This document shows, in pieces, positions 9,428-18,131 of a stretch of DNA of 59,299 nt. The stretch covers positions 1 to 59,299 of the forward strand of contig JAEUSP010000134.1 of assembly GCA_016788565.1 (NCBI GenBank). The letters run 5' to 3'. A program made the translations under genes and the position numbers. The first letter of the stretch is position 1. The number at the start of each line of letters is the position of its first letter. The notes beneath the pieces are model-generated. The model was not told the origin of the DNA. It searched no databases and saw only the letters and a list, made by a program, of their open reading frames with translations. This stretch comes from Chlorobiota bacterium. Lineage in GTDB: Bacteria > Bacteroidota > Ignavibacteria > OLB7.

Positions 9428-9804
9428 GGGGGGAGAGCAAGTTGTGGTCAGTTGTCAGTGGTCAGTTGCCAGTTGTCAGTTGCACGAACCTATTTGGCAT
9501 TCGGCATTTGGCATTCGGCATTTGGCATTCGACATTTCTCACCGCTTGCTACTTTCCTGAAATAGGGGCTTGTATCCAAGGCTGGCGTGGCACACCAACG
9601 GGGTGGCCGCCGGGCAGTACATCATCCGCATCACCAGCGGCCCCTGGCGGGCGGAGCAGCAGGTGACGGTGGTGAGGTGAGAGGGGGGGGCAAGTTGTGG
9701 TCATTAGTCAGTTGTCAGTTGCACGAACCTATTTGACATTCGACATTCGGCATTCGACATTTCTCACCGCTTGCTACTTTCCTGAAATAGGGGCTTGTAT
9801 CCAA
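9327..9804 (+). repeat. Tandem duplication covering the T9SS gene 3' end and following spacer
   Basis: Unit 1 (9327-9579, 253 bp) and unit 2 (9580-9804, 225 bp) are near-identical from GGCTGGCGTGGCACACC to GGGGCTTGTATCCAA. The 28-bp length difference equals exactly four heptamers: array GTCAGTT has 5 copies versus 3, and array GGCATTC has 6 versus 4. This shows a gene-end duplication followed by copy-number change in both heptamer arrays. Confidence 0.9.
9580..9678 (+). pseudogene. Orphan copy of the last ~32 codons of the T9SS protein
   Basis: It encodes LAWHTNGVAAGQYIIRI through VTVVR and a TGA stop, one residue different from the parent gene (Arg to Gln before VTVVR). It has no start or upstream domain of its own, so it is a by-product of the tandem duplication. 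Confidence 0.8.
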
Positions 9805-9982
9805 ATGTCTGTTGCGTATATTCGGGCTGCCGTAATTCTGCTTTAGATGATTGCGGCGTTTCTGTCTGGTGTTGGCCTGCTCTCCGTTGCTCCTTCCAAC
9901 AATCCCTACCAAGCAGGCCACGATTTCACGATTAGCCTTTCTGCATGTAGCTATTGATACCGCTCACCAAAACAACGCACCG

Positions 9983-12900
9983 ATGATGACAAGGCTACTG
10001 CTTGTTGCTGCGTTCCTGCTTGCCCTGGGAATGCCAGCTTCCGTGCACGCACAATTGCGTGAGAAAAACGGGGGGCCATCGTTGCTTGGGTCGAATGCCG
10101 AAGGGACCCACTTCATTGTTGGGTTTATGCAGAACGAGACAGGGGTCTGCAGCAAGGCTTCGATTTATCGGGTGATCTCCATTGCCTCGCGGTTCCAAAC
10201 GGAAGTCACCATCCGCTTCCCCGATCGCTCCATCGTGAAAAAAACTGTTCCCCCATTCCAAGTGTTCGAGCAGCGTGTGCCGGAATACTTTGAATGTTTT
10301 GGAGAAGGTGTTTTTGATTTGGGGATTGAGATAACCAGCACCGAACCGATCTCGGTCTATTGCTACAACAGCCGCTACCTAACCTCCGATGGCTATCTGG
10401 CGCTCCCGATAAGCTCATGGGGAACCCAGTACGTGAGTGCCAACTACTACCTTGACCACTACACCCCTTCCGACTCCAGCGAGGATTACTTCCAGTATCT
10501 GTGCGACAAAGCCCCGCGCGGCGGCGAGTTCGCGGTGATTGCTTCGCAGGAAACAGTGGTGAGCGTCTATCCAAAAACGAAAACTGCGGGGGGGCAACCT
10601 GCCGGGGCAATGTTCCAACGGGTGCTGCAGAAAGGGGACATCTTGCAGGTGCAGGATGGCGGGACCGTTCGTGGGGCAACCGATTTGACTGGGTCGGTGA
10701 TTATCGCCGATAAACCGGTGGGAGTACTCAGCGGCCACGTCCGCGCCGGAATCCCGATCCAGTTCGACACGAAGGATCACCTGATTGAGATGATTCCCCC
10801 GCGCGAAATGCTGAGCACCGAACACGTTCTGATCCCATTTGGCCAGCGCAACGCCGGGGATATTGTTCGGGTGATCTCCTCCGAACCGGGGGAAACAAAT
10901 GTCTCACTATCGGTTGGCGGTGTGGAGGTGGAGACGTTCGCGTTATCGGGGATGGGGGAGTGGGGTGAGTACCAGATGGATCAGCCCACGGTCATCACCA
11001 GCGATAAGCCGGTTCTGGTGACGCAATACTCCAAATCCAGCGGTGCCGACACTGCAAACGCTAATCGTCCGCCCAGGACACCGATGGTTCATCCGTTCGA
11101 CCCCGACATGATGGTCATCACCCCAACCGACCAGTACGTGAACGCCGCGGTGTTCCAAACCTTGCCGAACAAAGCCTCCAGCGACCCCCGCGCCGTTAAT
11201 CAGTTCGATGCTCATTATCTGACGGTTGTTGCCGAACAGGAGAGTTTCGCCAGCATCAGGCTGAACGATATGCGCCTTGCCGACCAGCTTGGCTTTGTTA
11301 CGGGAACAGTGGAGGGAGCGGCCCAGCCATATCGGTGGGCAACGGTTCGCATCGGCGACGGACAAACCCACGTGCTGACCAGCGACGGATTGTTTACCGG
11401 CTTTGTGTATGGTGTGGGTGAGTATGATTCCTACGCTTGGCCAATCGGGTCTGGAATGCGGAGGTTGCAGCAGACCGATGACAACGCCCCCACCATCACC
11501 GCCGTGCAGCAGTGCGACCGCTTCGCCGTTCGCGTGGCCGATAGCGGCATGACCCAAAGCGGATTGCGGAAAGTCTGGATGGTGGATTCGGCTTCCAGCA
11601 ACGTCCGTTTCCAGGGGAGCTTGCTGGTGCATGGGGACGATTACAACAACGCCACCGTGGCCACAATTGACCCCACGATTCCCGGAACAGCGCAGATTGT
11701 TGCCGAGGATTTGCAAGGGAATTTGGACACCTTCAACCTACGTCTTCCGGTAATTGCGCCGATCTTCTCCAGCGACTCCCTTCTCTTCTCCGACGTTCCC
11801 CCCGGCATCCTTGCCATGCGGGACCTAACGCTCTGGAACCACACCGGCCAGCCGATGCGGATTGACAGCGTGGCGCTGATAACCAACCGTGAGTTTATCC
11901 TTGCTGTGCGTTATCAGGGGGCGGTCGTGGAGACCGAGGGGGGGCTTCCGATTACCGTGACGTTCAAGTCGGATGAGGTCCAGAATTTTACCGACACCTT
12001 GCTGGTTGGTGCCAACTGCCGGGTCTATCGAATCCCCGTCGCTGCCCAGATGCCACTTCCCCAAATCGCAACCGAAGACTTGGAGTACTACGGCGTGCGT
12101 GCTGGCCGCGCAAAAACGATGCGGCTTCGGGTCTGGAATCCTGGGGTAAGCACACTGAAAATTGATAGCGTGGTGATGGGCCCCGGGGTCTTCAGCAACA
12201 TGACCGGAAACAACACTCCGTTTTTGCTGGAGGCAGGGAAAGATTCATCATTCCAGATTCGTTTTATCCCGCCGGCCACGGGTGATTTCACCGGAGCCGT
12301 CACCTTCCACAGCACCGCCGGGATTGCGATTGCGCGGCTGCATGGGGTGGGGCTGTATCCAAAACTGAGTATCGGCGGGTGGGATTTTGGAAAAATTCAA
12401 GTTGGCGACACCGGGATGACCCGGCTTCCGATTATCAACAGCGGGACCGACACGGCGTTCATCACGGGCATTGCTGTTGCCGACCCCGCAGCCTTCCCCA
12501 CGCCGCAGCCGAACTTCCGCGACACACTGCTGGTTGGCGACACAACGTGGGCAACCGTTGCCTTTGTTCCCGCTGCCGAAACGGGCTACCGCTCGGCGGT
12601 GTTCGTCAATAACGAAGATGGGCTGGAGGCAACCAACACACTGTTGGGAAGTGGATATTTGCTGAGCGCGGTGATTGAGGGCTACGATTGGAAGCAACGC
12701 TGGGTGGGTTCGGTCCACGACACGGTGGTGATGTTGCGGAACACCGGACGCGAACCAATAACGATCAGCAAGGTTTGGATTGATGCTGGCGATGTTGGTG
12801 ATTTCGAGGCCGAACCGCTTCCGGCTCCGATCACCCTGGCCGTTGGCGACACTGCCCCGGTTCTGGTGCGATTCAGCCCGCTGGTGGCGGGCCACCGCGA

Positions 12901-14032
12901 GTCGGTGATTGCTGCGGAAACGGATTCGCGCCAAACGCCAATCATCACCAACACCCTGCAAGGTTTTGGGCTGATTGCCCTGGCCAGCGATGAACTGCAA
13001 TGGGACAGCAGCGATAGCTACTCCTGCGACACACGTAGCGGCTTGCTGACGATTCACAACGACGGCAACACACCGCTAACCCTAACGGATATCCAACTGT
13101 TCAGCAACCCTTCGGTTGCAACCGCACTGCTTCCTGATGTTGGGACAGTAATTCCTGTGGGGGGGGATGTAGCAATCACCTTCACCCTCCCGTTCAACGG
13201 CGTTGCCGACACGGTGACGGGTGAGATAGCATGGAGTTATCAGGAGATACCGGGGACGTTCCGGCAGCAATTTGGGGTGCGCACCCGCCCGCAGCGAATG
13301 ACAATTCGGCCAATCCCTCCGGCGGTGGTTCCGAACGGCAGCACCTTCGATATCATCGTGGCGGTGGATAGCCTGTACTGGCAAAACCTTCCCGTAAGCG
13401 AAGCCACCGTGACAGTGGCCTACAATCCACGAATGGCAATGTTCAGCCGCGATCGTTGGGAAGCGGTGACAGCGGTTGGCTCCAAATTTTTGGATGCCGA
13501 ATGGATTCCCGCAGGCGCGCCAACGGTAGATACTTCGGGGCTGCTGACCATTCACCTGAAGCCACGCAACGGAGCAACGGCCTATCTGGATGATGCGCTC
13601 CTGCTCCCCATCCCGTTCAAGGTGTTTATCGCCCAGGATGCCGCCGACACCTTCCGGGTGGCGATGTCGGCTGGGCCGGCAAGCTGCACAAACTTGGCAT
13701 TGACCACCATCCCCTACCGTGTGGATAGCATCTGCGGGCTGTCGCATCGGCTGTTCTACTTTACCGGGAACCCTTACGCGCTGAAGCAAAGCACCCCAAA
13801 CCCAGCCGCCCACACTGCCGAAATTGAGTTCACCCTTGCGATGGACTCGCAAACAAAACTGGAAATTATTGCCGCCGACGGCCACACCGCGCTTGTGCCG
13901 ATTGATGGCTACTTGCCAGCCGGCGACTACCAACTAACGGTGGATGCAAGCCGCCTAAGCAGTGGGGTGTACTACTATCGTTTAACCTCCGGAGAATTTT
14001 CTTCGGTTCGGCCGATGGTCATACGCCGCTGA
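9983..14032 (+). CDS. Giant secreted protein: IgGFc-binding-like, Hydin-type repeats, T9SS sorting domain
   Basis: 1,349 residues from ATG 9983, chosen because MMTRLLLVAAFLLALGMP...HAQ is a clean signal peptide. The N-terminal ~500 residues parallel those of the gene upstream (EPISVYCYNSRY, GSVIIADKPVGVLSGH). Several beta-sandwich repeats follow, with choice-of-anchor or ASPM/SPD-2/Hydin character (LSIGGWDFGKIQVGDTG, LFSDVPPGILAMRDLTLWN). A cohesin-like stretch is at about 1,080-1,200. The C-terminus is a T9SS type A domain (KQSTPNPAAHTAEIEFTL, ending SVRPMVIRR). It is expected on the cell surface and may be an adhesin or matrix protein. No catalytic motif is seen. Confidence 0.85.
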   Translation: MMTRLLLVAAFLLALGMPASVHAQLREKNGGPSLLGSNAEGTHFIVGFMQNETGVCSKASIYRVISIASRFQTEVTIRFPDRSIVKKTVPPFQVFEQRVPEYFECFGEGVFDLGIEITSTEPISVYCYNSRYLTSDGYLALPISSWGTQYVSANYYLDHYTPSDSSEDYFQYLCDKAPRGGEFAVIASQETVVSVYPKTKTAGGQPAGAMFQRVLQKGDILQVQDGGTVRGATDLTGSVIIADKPVGVLSGHVRAGIPIQFDTKDHLIEMIPPREMLSTEHVLIPFGQRNAGDIVRVISSEPGETNVSLSVGGVEVETFALSGMGEWGEYQMDQPTVITSDKPVLVTQYSKSSGADTANANRPPRTPMVHPFDPDMMVITPTDQYVNAAVFQTLPNKASSDPRAVNQFDAHYLTVVAEQESFASIRLNDMRLADQLGFVTGTVEGAAQPYRWATVRIGDGQTHVLTSDGLFTGFVYGVGEYDSYAWPIGSGMRRLQQTDDNAPTITAVQQCDRFAVRVADSGMTQSGLRKVWMVDSASSNVRFQGSLLVHGDDYNNATVATIDPTIPGTAQIVAEDLQGNLDTFNLRLPVIAPIFSSDSLLFSDVPPGILAMRDLTLWNHTGQPMRIDSVALITNREFILAVRYQGAVVETEGGLPITVTFKSDEVQNFTDTLLVGANCRVYRIPVAAQMPLPQIATEDLEYYGVRAGRAKTMRLRVWNPGVSTLKIDSVVMGPGVFSNMTGNNTPFLLEAGKDSSFQIRFIPPATGDFTGAVTFHSTAGIAIARLHGVGLYPKLSIGGWDFGKIQVGDTGMTRLPIINSGTDTAFITGIAVADPAAFPTPQPNFRDTLLVGDTTWATVAFVPAAETGYRSAVFVNNEDGLEATNTLLGSGYLLSAVIEGYDWKQRWVGSVHDTVVMLRNTGREPITISKVWIDAGDVGDFEAEPLPAPITLAVGDTAPVLVRFSPLVAGHRESVIAAETDSRQTPIITNTLQGFGLIALASDELQWDSSDSYSCDTRSGLLTIHNDGNTPLTLTDIQLFSNPSVATALLPDVGTVIPVGGDVAITFTLPFNGVADTVTGEIAWSYQEIPGTFRQQFGVRTRPQRMTIRPIPPAVVPNGSTFDIIVAVDSLYWQNLPVSEATVTVAYNPRMAMFSRDRWEAVTAVGSKFLDAEWIPAGAPTVDTSGLLTIHLKPRNGATAYLDDALLLPIPFKVFIAQDAADTFRVAMSAGPASCTNLALTTIPYRVDSICGLSHRLFYFTGNPYALKQSTPNPAAHTAEIEFTLAMDSQTKLEIIAADGHTALVPIDGYLPAGDYQLTVDASRLSSGVYYYRLTSGEFSSVRPMVIRR

Positions 14033-14185
14033 TGTTGTAACTTCTGTCCCTTCACGGAGGTCTTGATTGCTGCCAGTGCCTAATCCAACCATGCGCTCCC
14101 CTTCTGTGGGTTGCAAACTTGGCAGCTCTCTTATCGTTCGATTCCTAAACAAACAATCCATATCAACTGCTGGAGAAGTTCCCCT

Positions 14186-14995
14186 ATGAAATTCCTTTCC
14201 GCTACGCTCTGCGCGTTGGCCATCGGTATGACCATCGGTAGCGAAATCACGCTTGCACAAGGGTCCAACCCGTTGGATCCAACGGTTCCACGGTCGCAAG
14301 TGCTTGTGGGGCCAACTGTTGGCATCACCCGCAACTACCACACCGGCGGATTCCGCACGATTGACGACCCCAACTGCCCGGTCTTCGAACAAGGCTCCGG
14401 CTGGGGCTTCTTGGTTGGGATGACTGCCGAGTTCCAACCTTCGCCAAACTGGAGCATCATTCCACGCATCTGCTACGACACCCGCCCGGGGCAGTTCACG
14501 CAGAATCTTCCCGATGCACAGGTGCTGCTGCCAGGCGCGACGCAGCCGGTGAACCAAACCGTGGAGACCTCCTCGGACATCACCTACAGCCTGCTAACAG
14601 CCGAGGTGTTGTACAAGTACGAAATCGCCAAAATCACAAAATCGCTGCGCCTTAGCGTGCAGGCCGGCCCGGTGTTCAGTTACGTGCTGGGTGGGAAGAA
14701 CCGCCAGGTGCAAGATTTGATCGAGCCACAAAACGCACGGTTCGTAAACCAGACGCAGCTGCCGGAAGAAAACAATGGCCGCCGTCTGATTCTGTTTGAT
14801 GGTGATATCCCAGAGCGTGAGTCCATCCGATTTTCGATGAAGGCCGGCATGGCTGTAGAAGTTGGCCTGTTCGGAAATGCTTGGATTATGTGCCCAGGCG
14901 TGTTCTACGATTACGGCCTGACCCAAGTCACCAAAGCCGAGAATTGGAATTTGAACAGCATCCTGTTCCAAGTGGATTTCCGCCGCGCATTCTAA
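14186..14995 (+). CDS. Outer-membrane beta-barrel protein, tandem paralogue 1
   Basis: 269 residues with a signal peptide ending at about LAQ. The mature part alternates short hydrophobic strands and turns and ends in an aromatic residue (VDFRRAF), as in outer-membrane barrels. The ATG at 14186 has a good Shine-Dalgarno (GGAGAAG about 8 bases upstream). It shares long identical blocks with the next gene (HTGGFRT, EPQNARF, EENNGRRL, LFDGDIP). It is first of four same-strand paralogues at 14186-17995. Possible roles are porin or surface receptor; the substrate is unknown. Confidence 0.8.
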   Translation: MKFLSATLCALAIGMTIGSEITLAQGSNPLDPTVPRSQVLVGPTVGITRNYHTGGFRTIDDPNCPVFEQGSGWGFLVGMTAEFQPSPNWSIIPRICYDTRPGQFTQNLPDAQVLLPGATQPVNQTVETSSDITYSLLTAEVLYKYEIAKITKSLRLSVQAGPVFSYVLGGKNRQVQDLIEPQNARFVNQTQLPEENNGRRLILFDGDIPERESIRFSMKAGMAVEVGLFGNAWIMCPGVFYDYGLTQVTKAENWNLNSILFQVDFRRAF

Positions 14996-15044
14996 ACACG
15001 CTATCTGGCCAGAATATCTGGCACGGTAACGTTCGCACAGTTCA

Positions 15045-15089
15045 ATCGCCGAGGCATCATCTTCCCGATGCGCCTCGGCGATTTTTTTT
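15045..15089 (+). terminator. Strong rho-independent terminator
   Basis: A GC-rich stem (ATCGCCGAGGCATC at 15045-15058 with GATGCGCCTCGGCGAT at 15067-15082, two-base bulge) is followed by a T run to 15089. It separates paralogues 1 and 2, so the tandem barrels are probably separate transcripts. Confidence 0.85.
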
Positions 15090-15213
15090 ATGGCCTCCAT
15101 TTTTCCTGCGACACTTCCCCCATTCGGGACTCTTTTACCTGGCAATCCGCTGGGCATTGTTTCATGTTGTTCGGCGGCTTCCTTTCAACCAACTATCCAA
15201 AAAGGTCACAACC

Positions 15214-16038
15214 ATGAACCGTCCCCGTGCTTCTCTGCTGCTGCTGTGTGGAATGTTCTTGCTGGATGCCAGCGGCCTGGTGGCGCAACGCTCCTACTCC
15301 ACCGACCCGAACCCGCTTGACCCAGGAAAACCCCGCTCCCAAATTGTGATTGGCCCCACCGTTGGCGTAACCCGAAACTGGCACACCGGCGGATTCCGCA
15401 CGGTGGATGATCCCAACTGCCCAATCTTCCAGCAAGGCGCGGGGTGGGGAATCTTGGCCGGGCTTACTGCCGAGTATCAAACCAAATGGCAATGGACGGT
15501 TGTTGGCCGCGTAAGCTACCAAACCCGCCCGGGAGCATTCCGCCAACATCTTCCCGATGTTGAGGTGATACTGCCCGGCAGCCAACGCCCCACCAACCAA
15601 ACCGTGCAGACCGATGCCAACATCACCTACAACCTGATTGCCGCCGAGCTTGCCTACAACTACCGGGTGGCGCGCCTTGCCAGCAACGTTTTTCTGAACG
15701 TGGAAGCGGGGCCGGCGTTCGGTTATGTGGTTGGCGGAACCAACCGGCAAATCCAAGATTTACTTGAGCCACAAAACGCCCGATTTCTGAACCCGGATGA
15801 TTATCCAGAAGAGAACAACGGGCGGCGGTTGGTGCTGTTCGATGGTGATATCCCAGGGCGCAACTCGGCACGGCTTTCAATGAAAGGCGGGGTGCAGTTG
15901 GAGATTGGATTGTTCAGAAACGAGTGGATTATGTACCCGGGAATCTACTTCGATTACGGCCTGACCCGCGTCACCAACAACGAAAATTGGAACCTGAACA
16001 CCGCCATGTTCCAAGTGGATTTCCGCCATGCGTTCTGA
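15214..16038 (+). CDS. Outer-membrane beta-barrel protein, tandem paralogue 2
   Basis: 274 residues, close to paralogue 1 across its whole length, sharing NPLDP, HTGGFRT, DDPNCP, TRPG and the VDFRHAF terminus. The signal peptide runs to about LVAQ. The ATG at 15214 matches the start of paralogue 1; an open frame further upstream crosses the terminator and is not used. The closeness points to recent gene duplication. No ligand-specific motif is visible. Confidence 0.8.
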   Translation: MNRPRASLLLLCGMFLLDASGLVAQRSYSTDPNPLDPGKPRSQIVIGPTVGVTRNWHTGGFRTVDDPNCPIFQQGAGWGILAGLTAEYQTKWQWTVVGRVSYQTRPGAFRQHLPDVEVILPGSQRPTNQTVQTDANITYNLIAAELAYNYRVARLASNVFLNVEAGPAFGYVVGGTNRQIQDLLEPQNARFLNPDDYPEENNGRRLVLFDGDIPGRNSARLSMKGGVQLEIGLFRNEWIMYPGIYFDYGLTRVTNNENWNLNTAMFQVDFRHAF

Positions 16039-16080
16039 TTGCTTCCGATGATGTGTCAGAGGGCAGAACCTGTGAGTAGG

Positions 16081-16118
16081 AGCGGGGGGCTTGCTCGTTT
16101 GCCAAGCAACCCCCCGCT
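16081..16118 (+). terminator. GC hairpin after barrel paralogue 2
   Basis: A 9-bp perfect stem (AGCGGGGGG at 16081-16089, CCCCCCGCT at 16110-16118) lies about 40 bases past the stop. It lacks a U-run, so it may slow or end transcription only weakly. Confidence 0.45.
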
Positions 16119-16162
16119 GTGTGCCGGAAACCATGACTCTCAACGTTATCTACTTCTCTACC

Positions 16163-16939
16163 ATGAACGATTTCTTCCGTACCCTCCCTTTGTGGGTTGC
16201 ATTGTCGGCAACCGTGGCTGCGCAACCTTCTGATGATGCCCCGGTTTGCGATCCCCCACAACCACAATGGCACGTTGGCCTAACTGGGGCCGTGCTGCTG
16301 AACTCATACCACCAAAGCATCGGCACCCCCGGCAATCCGGAACAGCGGACGGGGTTTGCTGCGGGTGTAGGGCTTGGATATGATCTGGGCACTGCAATTG
16401 ATGTGAGTGCCCGCGTGGAGTACCGCTTCATGCCCGGTAGAATCGTGCAAGTGGATGATACCCAGGTGCTGCTGCCAAACCATTTCACGCCGCAAACCCT
16501 CAGGATAACGAACACCACAGATATTCCTCAATTCCGTAGCGTTGATTTTTCGCTGGCAGCAGCGTTCAAGCCACGGCTGTCGTCGCGGGTGTCGGGTATG
16601 CTGGCGGCTGGCCCATTTTTCCGAAACGTGTTGGAAGGGGAGCGCAGCCAATACACCGATTTCCCTGCCGAGGCAAGGCCAGTCAATCCGGGCGGTTTGG
16701 AAACCGAAAACAACGGGCAGCGGCTGATCTTGCAGCCCTACGGCCCGATTCAGGAATTGAACAAGTTCCAAGCCGGAGTAACTGGCGGGCTTGGAGTTCA
16801 GTATCGCTACGGAAGCCTACAAATCACCCCAGCTATCTGGTACGACTACTCCCTCACCAACATCACCAACCGCCCGGAAGAAGATGGCTGGAAAGTCCAT
16901 TCGTGGGCGTTCCGGACGGATGTTCGGGTGGGGCTGTAA
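16163..16939 (+). CDS. Outer-membrane beta-barrel protein, tandem paralogue 3
   Basis: 258 residues from ATG 16163, which gives a short signal peptide (PLWVALSATVAAQ). It is more diverged than paralogues 1 and 2 but keeps the same plan: RFMPGRIVQVDDTQVLLP matches the TRPG...VLLPG segment, then ENNGQRLIL, WYDYSLTNITN and a C-terminal strand. Its end (EEDGWKVHSWAFRTDVRVGL) is closest to paralogue 4. A second in-frame ATG at 16133 is possible but spoils the signal peptide. Confidence 0.75.
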   Translation: MNDFFRTLPLWVALSATVAAQPSDDAPVCDPPQPQWHVGLTGAVLLNSYHQSIGTPGNPEQRTGFAAGVGLGYDLGTAIDVSARVEYRFMPGRIVQVDDTQVLLPNHFTPQTLRITNTTDIPQFRSVDFSLAAAFKPRLSSRVSGMLAAGPFFRNVLEGERSQYTDFPAEARPVNPGGLETENNGQRLILQPYGPIQELNKFQAGVTGGLGVQYRYGSLQITPAIWYDYSLTNITNRPEEDGWKVHSWAFRTDVRVGL

Positions 16940-17020
16940 CGCCCTGCTGTTCTGCTCTGGCGAGCCGGGAGGAAAGTAGGAGGTAGGAAATAGAAAGTAG
17001 AGGGGATGCCTGCGAATCGC

Positions 17021-17070
17021 GCCCTCCGCTCATGCTGAGCCCCGTCGAAGTATGAGCGGAGCCACCGAAC
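17021..17070. repeat. Palindromic intergenic repeat, family P1
   Basis: CCGCTCAT...ATGAGCGG forms an 8-bp stem around GCTGAGCCCCGTCGAAGT and is followed by GGCTCCGAAC-type sequence (GAGCCACCGAAC). Other copies in this window are at 41272-41321, 51790-51838 and 55824-55875. It lies between barrel paralogues 3 and 4. Confidence 0.7.
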
Positions 17071-17090
17071 AGCCCCAGCCCTATTCAGGG

Positions 17091-17170
17091 AAGAGTGAAG
17101 GGTGAAGAGTGAAATGGGAAGAATGAGAGAGAGCCAAAACCGGGAACTGACTAATGACCAATGACTAATG
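17091..17170. repeat. Heptamer-type arrays (GTGAAGA and ACTAATG)
   Basis: Iterated AGAGTGAAGGGTGAAGAGTG units at about 17091-17125 are followed by ACTAATG/ACCAATG units at about 17149-17170. Both are 7-base-period arrays of families that recur in other spacers (for example 23795-23834 and 36501-36537). Confidence 0.65.
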
Positions 17171-17209
17171 CCCACTGCTCGGCTTACCGAACCATCAACA
17201 CAACCAACA

Positions 17210-17995
17210 ATGAAACAGCTATTTCTTCTGCTCCTACTTCTCTCAACTATCAATTTCTCCACTGCTGTGGCGCAATCCGAAATTGGGGAAAATCGTGCGT
17301 TTTTTTTGGGAGTTACCGGGGGCTTACTCAGCAGTGAACATACCGGCGGCGGGGTTCCGCACGATACCGGTTATCTCCGCACGGTCAGCGGCAGGGAATT
17401 GGGATGTAGCGCGGGGATTGTGGCCGAGCAATCATTAAATCGGTGGCTGGGAATAAACGGGCGTTTGCAGTATCGCTCCATGCCGGGCGTCATCTACCAA
17501 GCACCGCCGGGTGAGCAACTCCTGTTGCCCGATAGTCGCCCAATATCCATTGACACCGTAACAACCACCGCCGTGCAATACAGCAATTTGGGTGTAGAAA
17601 TTCAGGCGGTGGCATATCCGATTGAATTTCTGGAAATGGGGCGGTTATTGTGCGGGATTGGTTCCTCCATTTCCACACCAATTACAGCAGCCAGAACGCG
17701 CTACCGTGGTGGACTGAGCTACCCAAGCCGCACACCGCTGGAAGACGCTGCGGCGGCATCTGCAGAAAATGGCAATCGGGCAACGCTCGGCAGCAACGAA
17801 GCAATTTCTGGGCTTCAACAATTCTGCGTGGAAATTGTTGGAAGCCTGGGTGTTGAATTAAAATTCGGAAATATCTATCTGGTTCCCCAGGCGGCCTACA
17901 ACCACGCGCTAACCAACCTCACCAGCCGCACGGAAGACAATGGCTGGAAAATACATTCGCTGGCATTTCGGGTGGATTGTAGAATGAAATTGTGA
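17210..17995 (+). CDS. Outer-membrane beta-barrel protein, tandem paralogue 4
   Basis: 261 residues with a clean signal peptide (LFLLLLLLSTINFSTAVAQ). It shares with paralogue 3 the blocks RLQYRSMPGVIYQ, LLLPDSRP, ALTNLTSRTEDNGWKIHSLAFRVD and the plan of HTGG near the N-terminus. The ATG at 17210 is preferred over an in-frame ATG at 17168 that lies in repeat sequence. Base composition is somewhat AT-richer than paralogues 1 and 2. It ends the barrel cluster; the next gene is convergent. Confidence 0.75.
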   Translation: MKQLFLLLLLLSTINFSTAVAQSEIGENRAFFLGVTGGLLSSEHTGGGVPHDTGYLRTVSGRELGCSAGIVAEQSLNRWLGINGRLQYRSMPGVIYQAPPGEQLLLPDSRPISIDTVTTTAVQYSNLGVEIQAVAYPIEFLEMGRLLCGIGSSISTPITAARTRYRGGLSYPSRTPLEDAAAASAENGNRATLGSNEAISGLQQFCVEIVGSLGVELKFGNIYLVPQAAYNHALTNLTSRTEDNGWKIHSLAFRVDCRMKL

Positions 17996-18009
17996 GTGAG
18001 ATGAGAGGG

Positions 18010-18091
18010 AAAATGGTACGGGGAGTTTTGTGGCCTTAGTTCTACGAGCTGAGCGTCTGGCCGCATTTTCTCCCCTTGCCATTTTTTTTTT
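18010..18091 (+). terminator. Terminator between convergent genes
   Basis: AAAATGGTACGGGGAG (18010-18025) pairs with CTCCCCTTGCCATTTT (18070-18085), 14 of 16 positions, with a loop of 44 bases that may fold itself. A T run to 18091 follows on the + strand. Confidence 0.6.
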
Positions 18092-18131
18092 GCAGAAAAG
18101 CAGTCGTGAAAAATTTGTGAAGTGACTTCTC

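Noticed and set aside
9446-9780. Possible CRISPR array
   Set aside because: Repeat units are 7 bases without spacers; no cas genes are present.
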